Assembly: GCF_011058315.1 (NCBI RefSeq)
Contig: NZ_CP049298.1
Location: 1,674,001-1,738,000, forward strand
DNA from: Chryseobacterium sp. POL2
GTDB lineage: Bacteria; Bacteroidota; Bacteroidia; Flavobacteriales; Weeksellaceae
Length of the DNA: 64,000 nucleotides
Direction of reading: 5' to 3'
In this document: positions 15,950 through 26,100 of the stretch, piece after piece
Layout of the letters: the number at the start of each line of letters is the position of its first letter
Numbering within the stretch: position 1 is the first letter of the stretch
Position numbers and translations under genes: made by a program
The notes under the pieces: model-generated
The model's database searches: none
What the model was told of the DNA's origin: nothing
What the model saw: only the letters and a program-made list of their open reading frames with translations

Positions 15950-16936
15950 TTTTATTTCTTCTAAAAGTTTGAAAACCGCTTTTATATAATTTTCTCCATC
16001 CAAACCATTTTTAATTTTCCTTTTTAAAATTCTTGATAAGCTTTCATAATCTCTGATTTGATAAAGATTTTTCATTATTTTTACTTGATTATCATTAAGC
16101 TTTCTCTTTACTTTTAAATAGTTTAATGCGCGATTGATTTGTAAAGTTTCTAGTGTAGGAAACTCTATATTTCCAACAGATTCTTTAGTATGATAAATGA
16201 CAAACAGAAAAGTGTCTTTTGTTCGAGAATAGTTGAAACTTATGTCATTAAAGGTGTCCAAATCTGCCTTTACTCTTTTCAAAAAATCTCTATCAAAACG
16301 ATAGCTTCCTTCATATTTATTTGGTGGAATATTAAGCTCTTTCAAAATCTGTCCATACTCTTTTGTTACTTGTTTGATTTTTTTAAATTTTAAAATCCAC
16401 AAAAGGAATCTCAACGTGTTACTAACTGATGTTTCATAAGGTAAATCTTTAAGTAATGAAAAATAATGATTCATATTGAGCAAATTCTTCATCACCGCTT
16501 TATCCATCTTAAAATAGATATATTTGTGATTCCAACTCGGCTCTAAAATAAAGGGTACTGCCCTAAAACCATTGATTTTCTCATCTTTCAACCTCATCCA
16601 GTTTATATTTGTCATGCTTATTAAGGCTTCTTGTATAGTAGCATTTTTCATTATCTGTTTAGGATTAAGCTGATTCAAAGGAATTGCAAATTCAACAATA
16701 CTTTGATTAGTCCAGCCTTGGTGATAATCGTCAATGGACAACTGAAATTCTCTTTTAGTATCAAAAGATTTCACATTAATAAAAAGAGACTGCTGTTCTT
16801 TAATGGCTGACAAAATCATTACAATTATCCGTTGCTCAATAATTGAGGTATTCTGGGTAATCAAAATTTCCCTAAAATCATTGGAAATCAAAACTTTCTT
16901 TCGGGATTTTGGTACAAAGACTTTCTCCGACTTCAT
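15944..16936 (-). CDS. Rep_3 / RepB family replication initiator
   Basis: 330 residues. Two winged-helix domains expected for the Rep_3 superfamily (PF01051): N-terminal half from LITQNTSIIEQRIIVMILSAI to ~190, where ETSVSNTLRFLLWILKF marks the usual LYE-like helix region, then the C-terminal half with YEGSYRFDRDFLKRVKADLD and DTFLFVIYHTK. It should bind the 21-bp iterons directly downstream of its gene. The start codon overlaps the stop of the DUF3853 gene by one base (TAATG), so the two are coupled. An island with a complete Rep and origin suggests a plasmid that integrated. Confidence 0.9.
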   Translation of the reverse strand: MKSEKVFVPKSRKKVLISNDFREILITQNTSIIEQRIIVMILSAIKEQQSLFINVKSFDTKREFQLSIDDYHQGWTNQSIVEFAIPLNQLNPKQIMKNATIQEALISMTNINWMRLKDEKINGFRAVPFILEPSWNHKYIYFKMDKAVMKNLLNMNHYFSLLKDLPYETSVSNTLRFLLWILKFKKIKQVTKEYGQILKELNIPPNKYEGSYRFDRDFLKRVKADLDTFNDISFNYSRTKDTFLFVIYHTKESVGNIEFPTLETLQINRALNYLKVKRKLNDNQVKIMKNLYQIRDYESLSRILKRKIKNGLDGENYIKAVFKLLEEIKG

Positions 16937-17223
16937 TATCTGCCGATTTTTTGGTTTTTCTTTAAAAGTTCCAATGCTTTTTCTACATCGATGATTATTT
17001 TCCTTCCATTTTGAATGATTGCTTCATTTATTACACCGCTCTTTTTTAGTCTTTTTGCGGAAGATTCACTACAATTTAGAAGTTTTTGGATACCAGAAAT
17101 ACCATAAACATATTTCTTTTCAGTAGGTTCATTCGTTGTTGAAATTCCGGATATACTTGACTGGATGAGTTCCACTAACTCACTACCTTGCATCTGCCAT
17201 ATTGGCTTTTCTTTTAGGTTCAT
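16936..17223 (-). CDS. DUF3853 family protein (excisionase-like HTH)
   Basis: 95 residues. Pattern VYGISGIQKLLNCSESSAKRLKKSG followed by NGRKIIIDVEKALELL is a MerR/excisionase-type winged helix typical of DUF3853 (PF12964), found in Bacteroidota plasmids and integrative elements. It heads the rep gene with a 1-bp overlap, so it may control rep expression or act as recombination directionality factor for the tyrosine recombinase at 18387. A palindromic region upstream (17353-17379) may be its operator. Confidence 0.83.
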   Translation of the reverse strand: MNLKEKPIWQMQGSELVELIQSSISGISTTNEPTEKKYVYGISGIQKLLNCSESSAKRLKKSGVINEAIIQNGRKIIIDVEKALELLKKNQKIGR

Positions 17224-17352
17224 TTTTTGAAATTTTTCTGTTAAACAATAGCCGTGTACTTTGGCATTTCTATGCTCGAACAGGACAAATTTCTAAAGTT
17301 TTTTTGGTGGTATTTTGTGGTAAAAAGTATATTTTTTTTGTAAAATAAAATA

Positions 17353-17379
17353 GCAAATAATTGAAAATCAATCATTTGC
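17353..17379. promoter_or_regulatory. Imperfect palindrome upstream of the DUF3853-rep operon
   Basis: GCAAATaATTGA-aaa-TCAATcATTTGC, 27 bp, lies in the 243-bp spacer 130 bp before the DUF3853 start; a second short palindrome (AACATTTAATTAATGTT) lies near 17422. Position suggests an operator or promoter control site for the rep operon, or a recombinase arm site. No proof from sequence. Confidence 0.35.
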
Positions 17380-17466
17380 TTTAAAGTATTTATTTTGTTT
17401 TGTGGTTTTTCTCCAATATAACATTTAATTAATGTTATTTGGTATCAAATCTTTTAAAAACCATTG

Positions 17467-18390
17467 TTATTTGACACAAAAAAAATCGTAAAAAATTTTA
17501 TTTTCATCTTTTTTATAGCCATGTTTTGATATTGATCCTTTGTTTAAATCTAATAAACTGCAAACATGACTTACCCATTTATCTTTATTTAATTTTAAGC
17601 CTTTAACTTTTTTTGATAATTCATTCAAAGGAAAATTGATTAAAGTTCTATTTGTAACACTTTTTTTACAATCTGTTTTTGGGTTTCTATTATTGATTAT
17701 CAAATGAAAATTTTCTTTCGTAAGGATTTCTATATTAATAATTTCATTTTCAGCCAAAATTTTCCATAATTCATAAGTATAGTCAAACTTAAAAATATCT
17801 TCATCCATTTCTAAAACTTCCTCATTGGGAAAAGAATTTCTAATCTCTTTTAGTATTTCTGATGATGCATGATAAGCAAGTGTATAATAATCTTCCTTAA
17901 TCCATAAAAACACCTCCTTACCAATTTTAAATTCAGAATTTATTTTTACTATCTCAGTTTTGAAATAGTCACATTCCTTATCTTTTAGCCAATCAGGCAT
18001 TTTATTTTTTTCATCTCTAATTTCTCTAATATCATTTTCAAGGATAGAAATTTTATTTAAATATCTATATTCTAAAAATTTTATAAAGAGCATCTCTCTA
18101 TCAAAATTCTTAATTTTATTATAATTAGACTTATAATTTATTTTATATTCTTCAAGTGTTTTGATCAAACTATTTAATATGGCAGGATCAATTTTATTTT
18201 GAATGATAATCATAATCAATCTCTCAAAATCAATATTTTCTAATTTTGTAAAATCAAACTTGTTTTTCTTTACTATATTATATTCATTTTCATCATAGAT
18301 AAAAGTATCTAATAACAAAGATTGGTTTAAATTCTTAAAAATATCTTTGATTTCTCTTATTTGTGCTAAAATTTCTTCTGGAATTATCAT
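17467..18390 (-). CDS. Protein of unknown function coupled to the integrase
   Basis: 307 residues, rich in Lys, Glu, Ile and Asn; predicted cytoplasmic, mostly helical, no membrane segment. Its ATG overlaps the integrase stop by 4 bp (ATGA), so it is translated with the recombinase. The C-terminal part INFPLNELSKKVKGLKLNKDKW recalls C-terminal regions I have seen in proteins next to Bacteroidota integrases, but I cannot name a family. No catalytic motif is evident. Very low GC content, like the rest of the backbone. It could be an accessory recombination or regulatory factor. Confidence 0.65.
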   Translation of the reverse strand: MIIPEEILAQIREIKDIFKNLNQSLLLDTFIYDENEYNIVKKNKFDFTKLENIDFERLIMIIIQNKIDPAILNSLIKTLEEYKINYKSNYNKIKNFDREMLFIKFLEYRYLNKISILENDIREIRDEKNKMPDWLKDKECDYFKTEIVKINSEFKIGKEVFLWIKEDYYTLAYHASSEILKEIRNSFPNEEVLEMDEDIFKFDYTYELWKILAENEIINIEILTKENFHLIINNRNPKTDCKKSVTNRTLINFPLNELSKKVKGLKLNKDKWVSHVCSLLDLNKGSISKHGYKKDENKIFYDFFCVK

Positions 18391-19661
18391 ATTTTATCAA
18401 ATTTTTTCATAGCATTAGCCTTAATGTTATCAGCAATATCTATGTAAGGTTTCATAGATTTGTAGTCAGAATGTCCCGTCCATTTCATTACCACGTTTAC
18501 AGGTATTCCAAGTGAAAGAGCATTGCAGATAAAGGTTCTTCTTCCTGCATGAGTTCCTAGAAGTTTATATTTTGGTGTTACTTCGTCTATTCTATCATTT
18601 CCTTTGTAGAATGTAATTCTTATAGGTTCATCTATTCCTGCTAATTCTGCAAGTTCTTGCAAATAATCGTTCATTTTTTGGTTAGAAATTACTGGCAAGG
18701 CTTTATTTTTGGCAAAAGGAATTTTTTTATATTTTTCTAAAATTTCTTTAGTATTTTTATTAAGTTCAATTACTAAACTATCGCCAGTTTTAACGGTTGT
18801 GATTTCAAAATAATCTTCTTTTATGTCGGAACGCTTCAAATTATACGCATCACTGTATCTAATTCCGCTGTAGCAAAGGAAAATAAAGACATCTTTCACT
18901 CTTTCTAAATAAGTTTTATTGTTGGGTACTTTATATTCTTTCAGCTTTTTCAGTTCTTCTTGGTTTAGGAATATGATTTTCTTTTGAGTAGATTTTAATT
19001 TTGGTTTAAAGGTTTCGTAAGCAAAATTATTATTATATCCTTTAGATTTTGCCCATCTCAAAAACCATTTCAAAAATCCTATTTGTTTTTCGATGGTACT
19101 ATTTCTCATTTCGGGTACACTCCTTAAAAATTCCACATAATTCGTTAAGCCTTTCTCATTTAAATATGAAAAGGATAATTTAGGGTTGAAATCCCACAAA
19201 TGATTTTTTACTGTTCCAAATTTTTTGTAAGTAGAAGTAGTCCAATTTTTCAATCTACCATTTTCTTTTACAAATTCATCAAAATAGTCAAAAAACAGTT
19301 TCTCTTTAATTGGGCTTCCTTGATTTTCGATGGCTAAATTGAATAGATGCTTTATTTCCTCTTTATTTGGGATTCTTTCTTCAATTTCAAATCTCTTAAA
19401 AATATTTTGTATTTCAAGTTCGTATTCAGATAACTTTGCATTGATATCCGATGCAGATTGTTTGAGTTTATTTGTGCAGTTGTTTCTTACTTTTCTTTTA
19501 GAACTGTCCCATTTGTCCATATCTATTCTGATACCAGTAGAAAGTTCAATTCTATTTCCAGAATAAGTTAGTCGAATTCTTATTGGTACATTGTCAGAAA
19601 TTATTTTACCTTTATACTTTCTGTTCTCTAAATCAAAGACTATACTTCTTTTAATAATCAT
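18387..19661 (-). CDS. Tyrosine recombinase (site-specific integrase)
   Basis: 424 residues. Arm-type N-terminal domain (~1-95), SAM-like core-binding domain (~120-215) and catalytic domain with the full set R268 (CYSGIRYSDA), Lys in the TTVKTGD beta strand, H371-R374 (GTHAGRRTFI), H397 (WTGHSDYKSM) and nucleophile Y406 (PYIDIA). All residues are present, so it should be active. It is the last gene of the island, pointing inward, ~130 bp from the tRNA-like attachment sequence at 19794. It should catalyse integration and, with a directionality factor, excision of the element. Confidence 0.94.
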   Translation of the reverse strand: MIIKRSIVFDLENRKYKGKIISDNVPIRIRLTYSGNRIELSTGIRIDMDKWDSSKRKVRNNCTNKLKQSASDINAKLSEYELEIQNIFKRFEIEERIPNKEEIKHLFNLAIENQGSPIKEKLFFDYFDEFVKENGRLKNWTTSTYKKFGTVKNHLWDFNPKLSFSYLNEKGLTNYVEFLRSVPEMRNSTIEKQIGFLKWFLRWAKSKGYNNNFAYETFKPKLKSTQKKIIFLNQEELKKLKEYKVPNNKTYLERVKDVFIFLCYSGIRYSDAYNLKRSDIKEDYFEITTVKTGDSLVIELNKNTKEILEKYKKIPFAKNKALPVISNQKMNDYLQELAELAGIDEPIRITFYKGNDRIDEVTPKYKLLGTHAGRRTFICNALSLGIPVNVVMKWTGHSDYKSMKPYIDIADNIKANAMKKFDKI

Positions 19662-19662
19662 T

Positions 19663-19686
19663 TTTTTACACCCATTTTTACACCCA
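19663..19686. repeat. Tandem 12-bp repeat before the integrase start
   Basis: TTTTTACACCCA occurs twice in tandem (19663-19674, 19675-19686), overlapping the integrase translation start region. On the coding strand the second unit creates an ATG that reads M-G-V-K-K then stops on the integrase ATGA. Possible integrase arm-binding or translational control site. Confidence 0.4.
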
Positions 19687-19793
19687 CAAATGTATGAATT
19701 TTATGAACATTTAAGATACTAAAAGAAATGAAGTTTTTATAATCTATTGATTTTCAAATCAATTAAGTTTTAATGACACTTAAAGAAACTAAA

Positions 19794-19817
19794 GGTTAAA
19801 ATCCCTCCAACTCCACT
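19794..19817 (+). other. Candidate attachment site: 3' end of a tRNA or tmRNA gene
   Basis: GGTTAAAATCCCTCCAACTCCAC resembles the 3' part of a T arm plus acceptor strand (loop TTAAAAT, stem CCCTC, acceptor CAACTCC, discriminator A) as in tmRNA and some tRNAs, but no gene body precedes it. It sits between the integrase gene and a terminator hairpin that would belong to the RNA gene. The intact gene and second att copy should lie at the left end of the element, outside the window. Confidence 0.55.
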
Positions 19818-19818
19818 A

Positions 19819-19856
19819 GAATCCGCGCTAAACCAATGGCTTAACGCGGATTTTTA
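19819..19856 (+). terminator. Terminator behind the tRNA/tmRNA-like 3' end
   Basis: AATCCGCGcTAA / TTAaCGCGGATT with an accidental GC-rich stem followed by TTTTT. It directly follows the tRNA-like sequence and is the probable original terminator of that RNA gene; read leftward it would also lie beyond the stop of the gene at 19916. Confidence 0.7.
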
Positions 19857-19915
19857 GTTTTTGTCATAGCTATTCTCGTAGTAGCCTTTCCTAGTAGCCT
19901 CACGCAAACGGCTCA

Positions 19916-20860
19916 TTAATCCTTGATAAACCTCAAGATTTCATGTTTATTTTCTGTATAAATGTTAATGATATAAACACCTTTGTTCAATTGTCTTACA
20001 TCGACACTATTTAAGTTTTTGCTTTTTTTCTCAAAAACTTTTTCCCCATCAATAGATAAAATTACAACTTTGTGAATCTCTTTCTTTGAATTGATAAACA
20101 AAATATCTTTAACAGGATTTGGGTAAATTTTAATTTCGTGTGCAACTGAAGCATTCGTCGTGTGCAATGTTTTGGACTCTGTATATTCTACTGTATCAAT
20201 CCCTATAAAATCCGAGTTCATACCTTCTAAGCCAGCATTAGTAACATAATAACGAAAAGCAATGCGTCCCGAAGTAGGCTGGTCGAGATCCGAAATTGTA
20301 ACTGTGTACTTTTTCCAATCTGTAGGATAATCTGTTTTTGTAAGAGCCGGATTAATTGTAAGTAGGATTTTAGAAAAATCACCAACATCTGTCGCAGAAT
20401 TTCCTGTGTCTGTGCTAGCTCCATTATTACTAAAACGCACTTCTAAACGATCTGGAATCGTGTTCAGCCTTTTTCTCGTGTAAAAACTAAAAGTATCGCC
20501 ATTTCTAAAAATCCTGTTCGGCGTTATCAACCAATTGCTAATGTTATTATCGTTTCCAAAACCGCTTGCATTGTTATAATTGGCCGCAATATAATCTTTT
20601 GCGCCTCCTTCGTAGGCAGAAAAAACTTTAACATCGCCTTGCGACCAATCATTCTGTCCTAATGCAGAACTCTGATTTTTCATGTGCCAATCTTTGTACG
20701 CAAGATCCTGAATTTCGACAAAATTCTCGATATAAGATTGCGCTTGCATCTGAGCTCCAAAGCCCATGACAAGAAGAGATAAAATCAGGTTCGAAAATTT
20801 ATATTTTTTTTGGATTGTTTTTGCCTTGTTATTAAAAGACTTTGTGCATGTAGTGTTCAT
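19916..20860 (-). CDS. T9SS-sorted secreted protein with a choice-of-anchor J-like domain
   Basis: 314 residues. A basic N-terminus then a hydrophobic stretch ending MQAQS is a signal peptide (~residues 22-42). The region ~43-220 (a Trp-rich SNWLITPN, GDTFSFYTRKR, DWKKYTVTISDLDQ, GRIAFRYYVTN) follows the cleaved-adhesin / choice-of-anchor J jelly-roll pattern. Residues ~240-314 are a type A T9SS sorting domain: KIYPNPVKDILFI, then GVYIINI and a basic end. It would cross the outer membrane by type IX secretion and be attached or released at the cell surface. It is the first gene beyond the island and has no partner on its strand. Confidence 0.88.
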   Translation of the reverse strand: MNTTCTKSFNNKAKTIQKKYKFSNLILSLLVMGFGAQMQAQSYIENFVEIQDLAYKDWHMKNQSSALGQNDWSQGDVKVFSAYEGGAKDYIAANYNNASGFGNDNNISNWLITPNRIFRNGDTFSFYTRKRLNTIPDRLEVRFSNNGASTDTGNSATDVGDFSKILLTINPALTKTDYPTDWKKYTVTISDLDQPTSGRIAFRYYVTNAGLEGMNSDFIGIDTVEYTESKTLHTTNASVAHEIKIYPNPVKDILFINSKKEIHKVVILSIDGEKVFEKKSKNLNSVDVRQLNKGVYIINIYTENKHEILRFIKD

Positions 20861-21080
20861 AAATAATTGGAAAGCTCAAAAAAACAAAAAAATCGATGAT
20901 AAGATAAAAATTTGAGCGTTACAAAAGCGCTACAATTAACTTAAAACAATCAAATCTTTTAACAATCAAGCAATTGCGTATTTAATAATTTTATTTAGAA
21001 TTATTAATAATTTGATTAAAATAATCCAATATGAACAATTTTATGCCTACAATAATCAATTATGACAATAAATTCAATTG

Positions 21081-21107
21081 TTGAAAAATCAAAATTAGTT
21101 ATCTTTG
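21081..21107 (+). promoter_or_regulatory. Promoter of the TPR/LuxR-type regulator
   Basis: TTG (21078-21083, two overlapping) and TATCTTTG at 21100-21107 match TTG-N16-19-TAnnTTTG. It ends 23 bp before the ATG at 21131, which rules out the in-frame ATG at 21062 as the natural start. Confidence 0.75.
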
Positions 21108-21130
21108 ACAGTTATTCTACTATACTTTCC

Positions 21131-22882
21131 ATGAAGAGGTTTTTACTATTTTTTTATCTTATCAGTATTTCATTTTCCAAAGCGCAATCTTTAACTTCTG
21201 AAGAACTAATAGAAGCTTGGTCCGACTCTTCTCTGTATCAAACAATTTCCTATCATAAAACCGAACAAGATCTCTATAAAAATTTTAACAACAAAAACGC
21301 GCTTGACATGGTTAAGAAAATTGAGTTGCACTTGCGCGAAAAGCCAGACATTCGTATTTCTTTAAGATTATTGATGTATAGTGAGGCCATATTCTATATG
21401 TTGAACATGAAAACTGACCAGTATTCTATGAATAAATTAAAAAAAGCCATAGAAGAAGATGTTAAAAAAATTGGAGACGAACAGTTGTCACTTGAACTGC
21501 AAAGTGTTTACAATGAAAAAGACTACACCTACGATACTATAAAAAACCTAGACGACAAATACAAAGTTATTTATCAGCAAGAAAAAATTGGTGAAAAATA
21601 TTTCCCAACATTATACAGGAGGCATTTTTATTTATCTTATAGATATTATGGAAGACAAGATTTTAACAAAACTATTTCTCATGCAAAAAAAGGCCTTGTG
21701 CTTTTAGAAAAGGATAAAAACATTGTAGACTATAAGGTCTATTTTAGACTTTTGGATCTCTTAGGCGCTTGTTATAACGAAATAAACCAACCCGAAAAGG
21801 GTCTATATTATTATACAAAACTAGATCAAGTTTCTAATGATTTTTTTAAAAATAATAGAAAACCAATCTATTATTTCCCGGGAGACCACAATACGTTTGA
21901 CTGGTCTATAGTAGCCAAAGGAGGAATAGGTCAAGCTTTGATATTACAGAACAAATGCAACGATGCAAAGCCTTTACTTACAGAAAGCTACATAAAATCT
22001 CACGAACAAAAAGAATATTACAACGAGGGGAAAGTCTTAGCATTACTTGCACAATGTGATTTTAACGAAGGAAAATACAAAGAAGCACTTACTAATTATG
22101 ATAAAGCCTTAACTGCAACCAACCTGACTGGCGCTGACAAGAACACAAGATTAAAAACACTTCTTGGCTTGTCCAAAACCTACAAAGCATTAGGAAAAAA
22201 AAATGCATCTGAGAAGTATTTCACTAAATATATTGATGAAAAAAATGCGCTTAAAACCAATCAAGACAATCCTAACGAAACCAGACAGTCAGAAATTAAC
22301 AAAGCTATTAAGACAAAAAGTATTGTTAGGCTTTTAGGAATTTTCGTGGTTGTAGGTTTGATAATTATTTTTCTCTTGGTGTACTTGTTTCGTCGGTACA
22401 AAAAAGGTGCGAAATTATCGCTAAGAGAAAAAGAACGAAAGCTCAAACAGAAAGACATCTTAATTGAGAAAACCAAAGAAGAGCAGATCAAAGTACAAAC
22501 ACAGATTAAAGAATTTAAAAATAAACTGGAGGAAAAGTCCAAATTAATAGAAGCCATTGAAAGCCAACAAGTGGACTCAGAAGAACTGAAAGCGCTAAAA
22601 AGCTCTACTATTTTGACCAACGAAGAGTGGGAAATTTTTAAACAAAAATTCATAAAATTCTACCCCTATTTTATCCTAAAATTAATACAAAAATATCCAC
22701 AACTTACCACCGCAGAAATAAGATACCTTTGCTTGATAAAGCTAAATATGTCAAGCTCACAAATAGCTTCTACTTTGGGAATTTCACCTTCATCTTTACG
22801 CGTTACGTGGTATCGAATAAAGAAAAAAATAGAGCTTTCAGAACAAATTCAGGCCTATGAGTTTGTAGAAAAAAATATTTAA
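21131..22882 (+). CDS. Membrane TPR protein with C-terminal LuxR-like HTH
   Basis: 583 residues from the ATG at 21131, which gives a proper signal peptide (KRFLLFFYLISISFSKAQS) and lies right after a promoter; an upstream in-frame ATG at 21062 is inside the promoter. Extracytoplasmic region ~20-390 with TPR-like repeats, one membrane segment at ~397-418, a long cytoplasmic coiled coil ~430-490, and a C-terminal GerE-like HTH at ~520-565 (AEIRYLCLIKLNMSSSQIASTLGISP). This design occurs widely in Flavobacteriia as a one-component membrane-bound regulator. The neighbouring T9SS protein genes on both sides are natural candidates for its targets. Confidence 0.88.
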   Translation: MKRFLLFFYLISISFSKAQSLTSEELIEAWSDSSLYQTISYHKTEQDLYKNFNNKNALDMVKKIELHLREKPDIRISLRLLMYSEAIFYMLNMKTDQYSMNKLKKAIEEDVKKIGDEQLSLELQSVYNEKDYTYDTIKNLDDKYKVIYQQEKIGEKYFPTLYRRHFYLSYRYYGRQDFNKTISHAKKGLVLLEKDKNIVDYKVYFRLLDLLGACYNEINQPEKGLYYYTKLDQVSNDFFKNNRKPIYYFPGDHNTFDWSIVAKGGIGQALILQNKCNDAKPLLTESYIKSHEQKEYYNEGKVLALLAQCDFNEGKYKEALTNYDKALTATNLTGADKNTRLKTLLGLSKTYKALGKKNASEKYFTKYIDEKNALKTNQDNPNETRQSEINKAIKTKSIVRLLGIFVVVGLIIIFLLVYLFRRYKKGAKLSLREKERKLKQKDILIEKTKEEQIKVQTQIKEFKNKLEEKSKLIEAIESQQVDSEELKALKSSTILTNEEWEIFKQKFIKFYPYFILKLIQKYPQLTTAEIRYLCLIKLNMSSSQIASTLGISPSSLRVTWYRIKKKIELSEQIQAYEFVEKNI

Positions 22883-23134
22883 TCAAACTCTCAAAACTAA
22901 AAACCCGCATAAAACCGCCCAAAACAACCAACTGACTAACAGTAACTTAAACTTTGTAACGAATTTGTAACTCAAAATTACACAAAGAGGTTTACTGATT
23001 ATTTGATATTTGTTGCGGATACCGATAGTATCCAAAAACTTTAATAACTGTTCTATTCTACCTTGTAGTGATAGGAAAATGATACTCGGAGAAATATCTT
23101 AAATAATCAACCTTTTTAAATTAATTTTTTAAAC

Positions 23135-26100
23135 ATGAAAAGACAAATCTTTACATTGGGTTTGCTGTTAACAGTTGGGCTAATTAATGCTCAAACAGCA
23201 AATAGCAACAATGTATTTTATGTGAAGCAAGGGGCTTCTACAGCAAATAGCGCAGGTAATTCTTGGGAGAATGCCCATGGTGACCTTGGTGCAGTGCTTG
23301 CAAAAGCTAAGCAAAATGGTACTGTCGCTAAAATATATGTTGCAAAAGGGACGTATAGCCCTACAAGAGACAAGACTTACAATGTTCAAAATGCAAACAA
23401 TAGAGATTTAAGCTTTAGAATCCCTCATGACGTGTCTGTATATGGTGGCTTTAATCCTGAGAAGGGTATTGTAACAGAATCTCAGAGAAATTTTTCAAAA
23501 GACAATGAAACTATTTTATCGGGTGCATACAATAATGCTGCATATTATTACAATGTTGTTGTTGTGCAAGAAACAGATTTTGGAACCTTAGATGGAGTTA
23601 GCATTGTCAATGGTAAGGCTGATGGTACCAATTCTGCTAACGGGTTGTTCAGAGGCTTTGGTGGAGCTGTACATGTTAAAGATGCTACTTTGAACATACT
23701 CAACTCACGTTTTTATAATAATTATGCCGTTGACCGTGGTGGTGCTATATATGCGGAGAGATCAAATGCTAAAATCACATTGATTAACACCGAGATCTAC
23801 AACAATAAGGCTAATGGTGACGGTAGTGCGGTTTATCTTAGTGAACAAGCAAAAGCATATATTGTAAACTCTACGATTGTTAAAAATGCTTCAGAAAATA
23901 CTAGTAACGGAGGTGCATTACATGTAAGACGAAGTGGTAAGTTTTATGTTTACAATACTATCCTTTGGAATAATACCAAAGGAGGCGGAGGTCTTTCTGG
24001 GATGTCTGGAGGATCGGCTTCAGATTTTGTGATGAGAAATTCTATTGTTAATAACAACACTGCGAACTATTACGGTGAGCAATATAGAAATTTGGTATAT
24101 CATGAATATCCTCAGTTTACTGATTATGCGAATAATGATTTTAGTCTAAAAAGTACAAGTTATGCAATCGATAAAGGTAAAGTTTCTTATCTCGATGAAA
24201 ACGGAGGAGGCAATACTCGAGACCTTAATGGTAATCCTAGAAAAAATGGAACTCGTCTAGATATTGGTGCATATCAAAATCAAAAACCATTTACATTTGG
24301 TAGCATAGTCTATGTTAACCCCAACGCAACTGGAGGGAATGGCTCTGGCAACAGTTGGGAAAATGCATTGCCTAATCTTGCTGATTTATTACAATTAGTA
24401 AATTTTAGAACAGAGAAATCAGCTACATTAATACCGGGTAGTACAAATTATCAAGATAATTTCGCTGGGACGACAATATATGTAGCAAAGGGTCAATATC
24501 AACCTATATACAACGCATTTGATTTTAATCTAGATGCTGATCCTAAAAAAACGAGCTTCTTACTATCTAAAAATGTTAAAATATACGGAAGTTTTGATCC
24601 AGAAAATGGCATTATAACATTAGCTCAGAGAAATATGAACTCTAGTTTATCCGAGCTATATGGACCTAATAGAAAACATGTCGTTATAGCGGCAGGAGCA
24701 AAATCTACTGGCGCTGTATTGGATGGCTTCAAAATCAGAGGTGGTAACGCTGATGGTGGCGATAACATGGATGTCAATGGACAGTCTCTAAGTAGTAAAT
24801 TTGGAGGTGGTCTAATGATCCAAGGCGCTAAAATAAAAACAAATAAATTAATATTCACAGGTAACAAAGCATTAGAACGTGGAAGCGCAATATATGTTGA
24901 AAAATCTGATGGTGAACTAGTTATTTCTAATAGCTTATTACATAATAACGAACCATCAAAATTTGATACAACATTAGAGGGTAGTGCAATTTATCTAAAC
25001 GATAATGCTGTTGCGAAAGTTATAAATACTACGGTAGCGAATAACCTTTCTAACAGTGACAGCGGTGGTGCTCTGCATGTAAAAGCAGGTGGTAAGTTTT
25101 ATATTTACAATACTATTTCCTGGAACAATATCAACACTTCGCAAAAATTATTGAATCTTACGGGTGGTTCTAGTAATAGTTCCAATTTTGAAGTTTACAA
25201 TTCTATAATTAATGCCAATAGCAACCCAGATGGTGAAGGAGGAAATGGTCACAATAATGGTGATAATGCTGGAAAAATCAATTTCAGATCTTTCAATCCT
25301 TTATTTGTAAATTCCCTAGGAGGTAATTATACTTTACAACAACTAAGTTCAGCAATTAATCAAGGTGATAATAATTATTACACTACTTATGTGGGCAGTA
25401 TTCCTGACCAAGACATATTTGGTAAGTCAAGAGTCGTAGATGGTACAATTGATATTGGAGCATTCGAGAACGAAGCACCTATTAAACCAGACGTAGCCAA
25501 TACTTTATATGTTAAAAAAGACGCTACTGGAACAGGAAATGGAAGTAATTGGATCAATGCATTTAATGAACTAGCCGATGCTTTAAAATGGGCTAACCAA
25601 CAAAGCAGCTTCAAATCCTTTACAGCTGAAAATCCTTTAAAAATTAAAGTTGCATCTGGCACATATGAGCCTTTATATAATCCAGCTAATTTAGAACGTG
25701 AGACAGATACAAAAAATCGTTCTTTTGTAATGGTTAAGAATGTTCATGTTTCTGGAAGTTATGATCCAACTACAGGCAAGCAAACTAGCGTTTTAGGAGA
25801 TAAGAAAACTGTCCTTAATGGAACTAATAGTTATCACCTAGTAATTGCTGCTGGAGAAAATTCTAACAATTCTGTTTTAGAAAGTTTCCAACTTCAGAAT
25901 TCTACTGCAAATGGAACTAATAGCTACAATGTTAATGGCCATGATATTAATAGAGATAAAGGCGCAGGTGTATATGTGGTAGCAGAAAACTCTAGCAAAC
26001 CTGTTCATTTATATTTAAAAAATATAGTAGCTAATAATAACAAAGCTAACGAAAGAGGTGGATTTGTATACGCAGACAGAGATGGATCCAATCTTTACAT

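Noticed and set aside
15776-15964. 62-residue rightward reading frame with a 7-residue repeat (ETLSxIx)
   Set aside because: The repeat arises because the iterons have a 21-bp period (7 codons). It overlaps the rep gene end and has no ribosome-binding site; it is DNA structure, not protein.
19741-19817. A complete tRNA gene at the island's right end
   Set aside because: Only the T-arm/acceptor 3' part is recognisable; no D arm, anticodon arm or matching 5' acceptor strand is found upstream.
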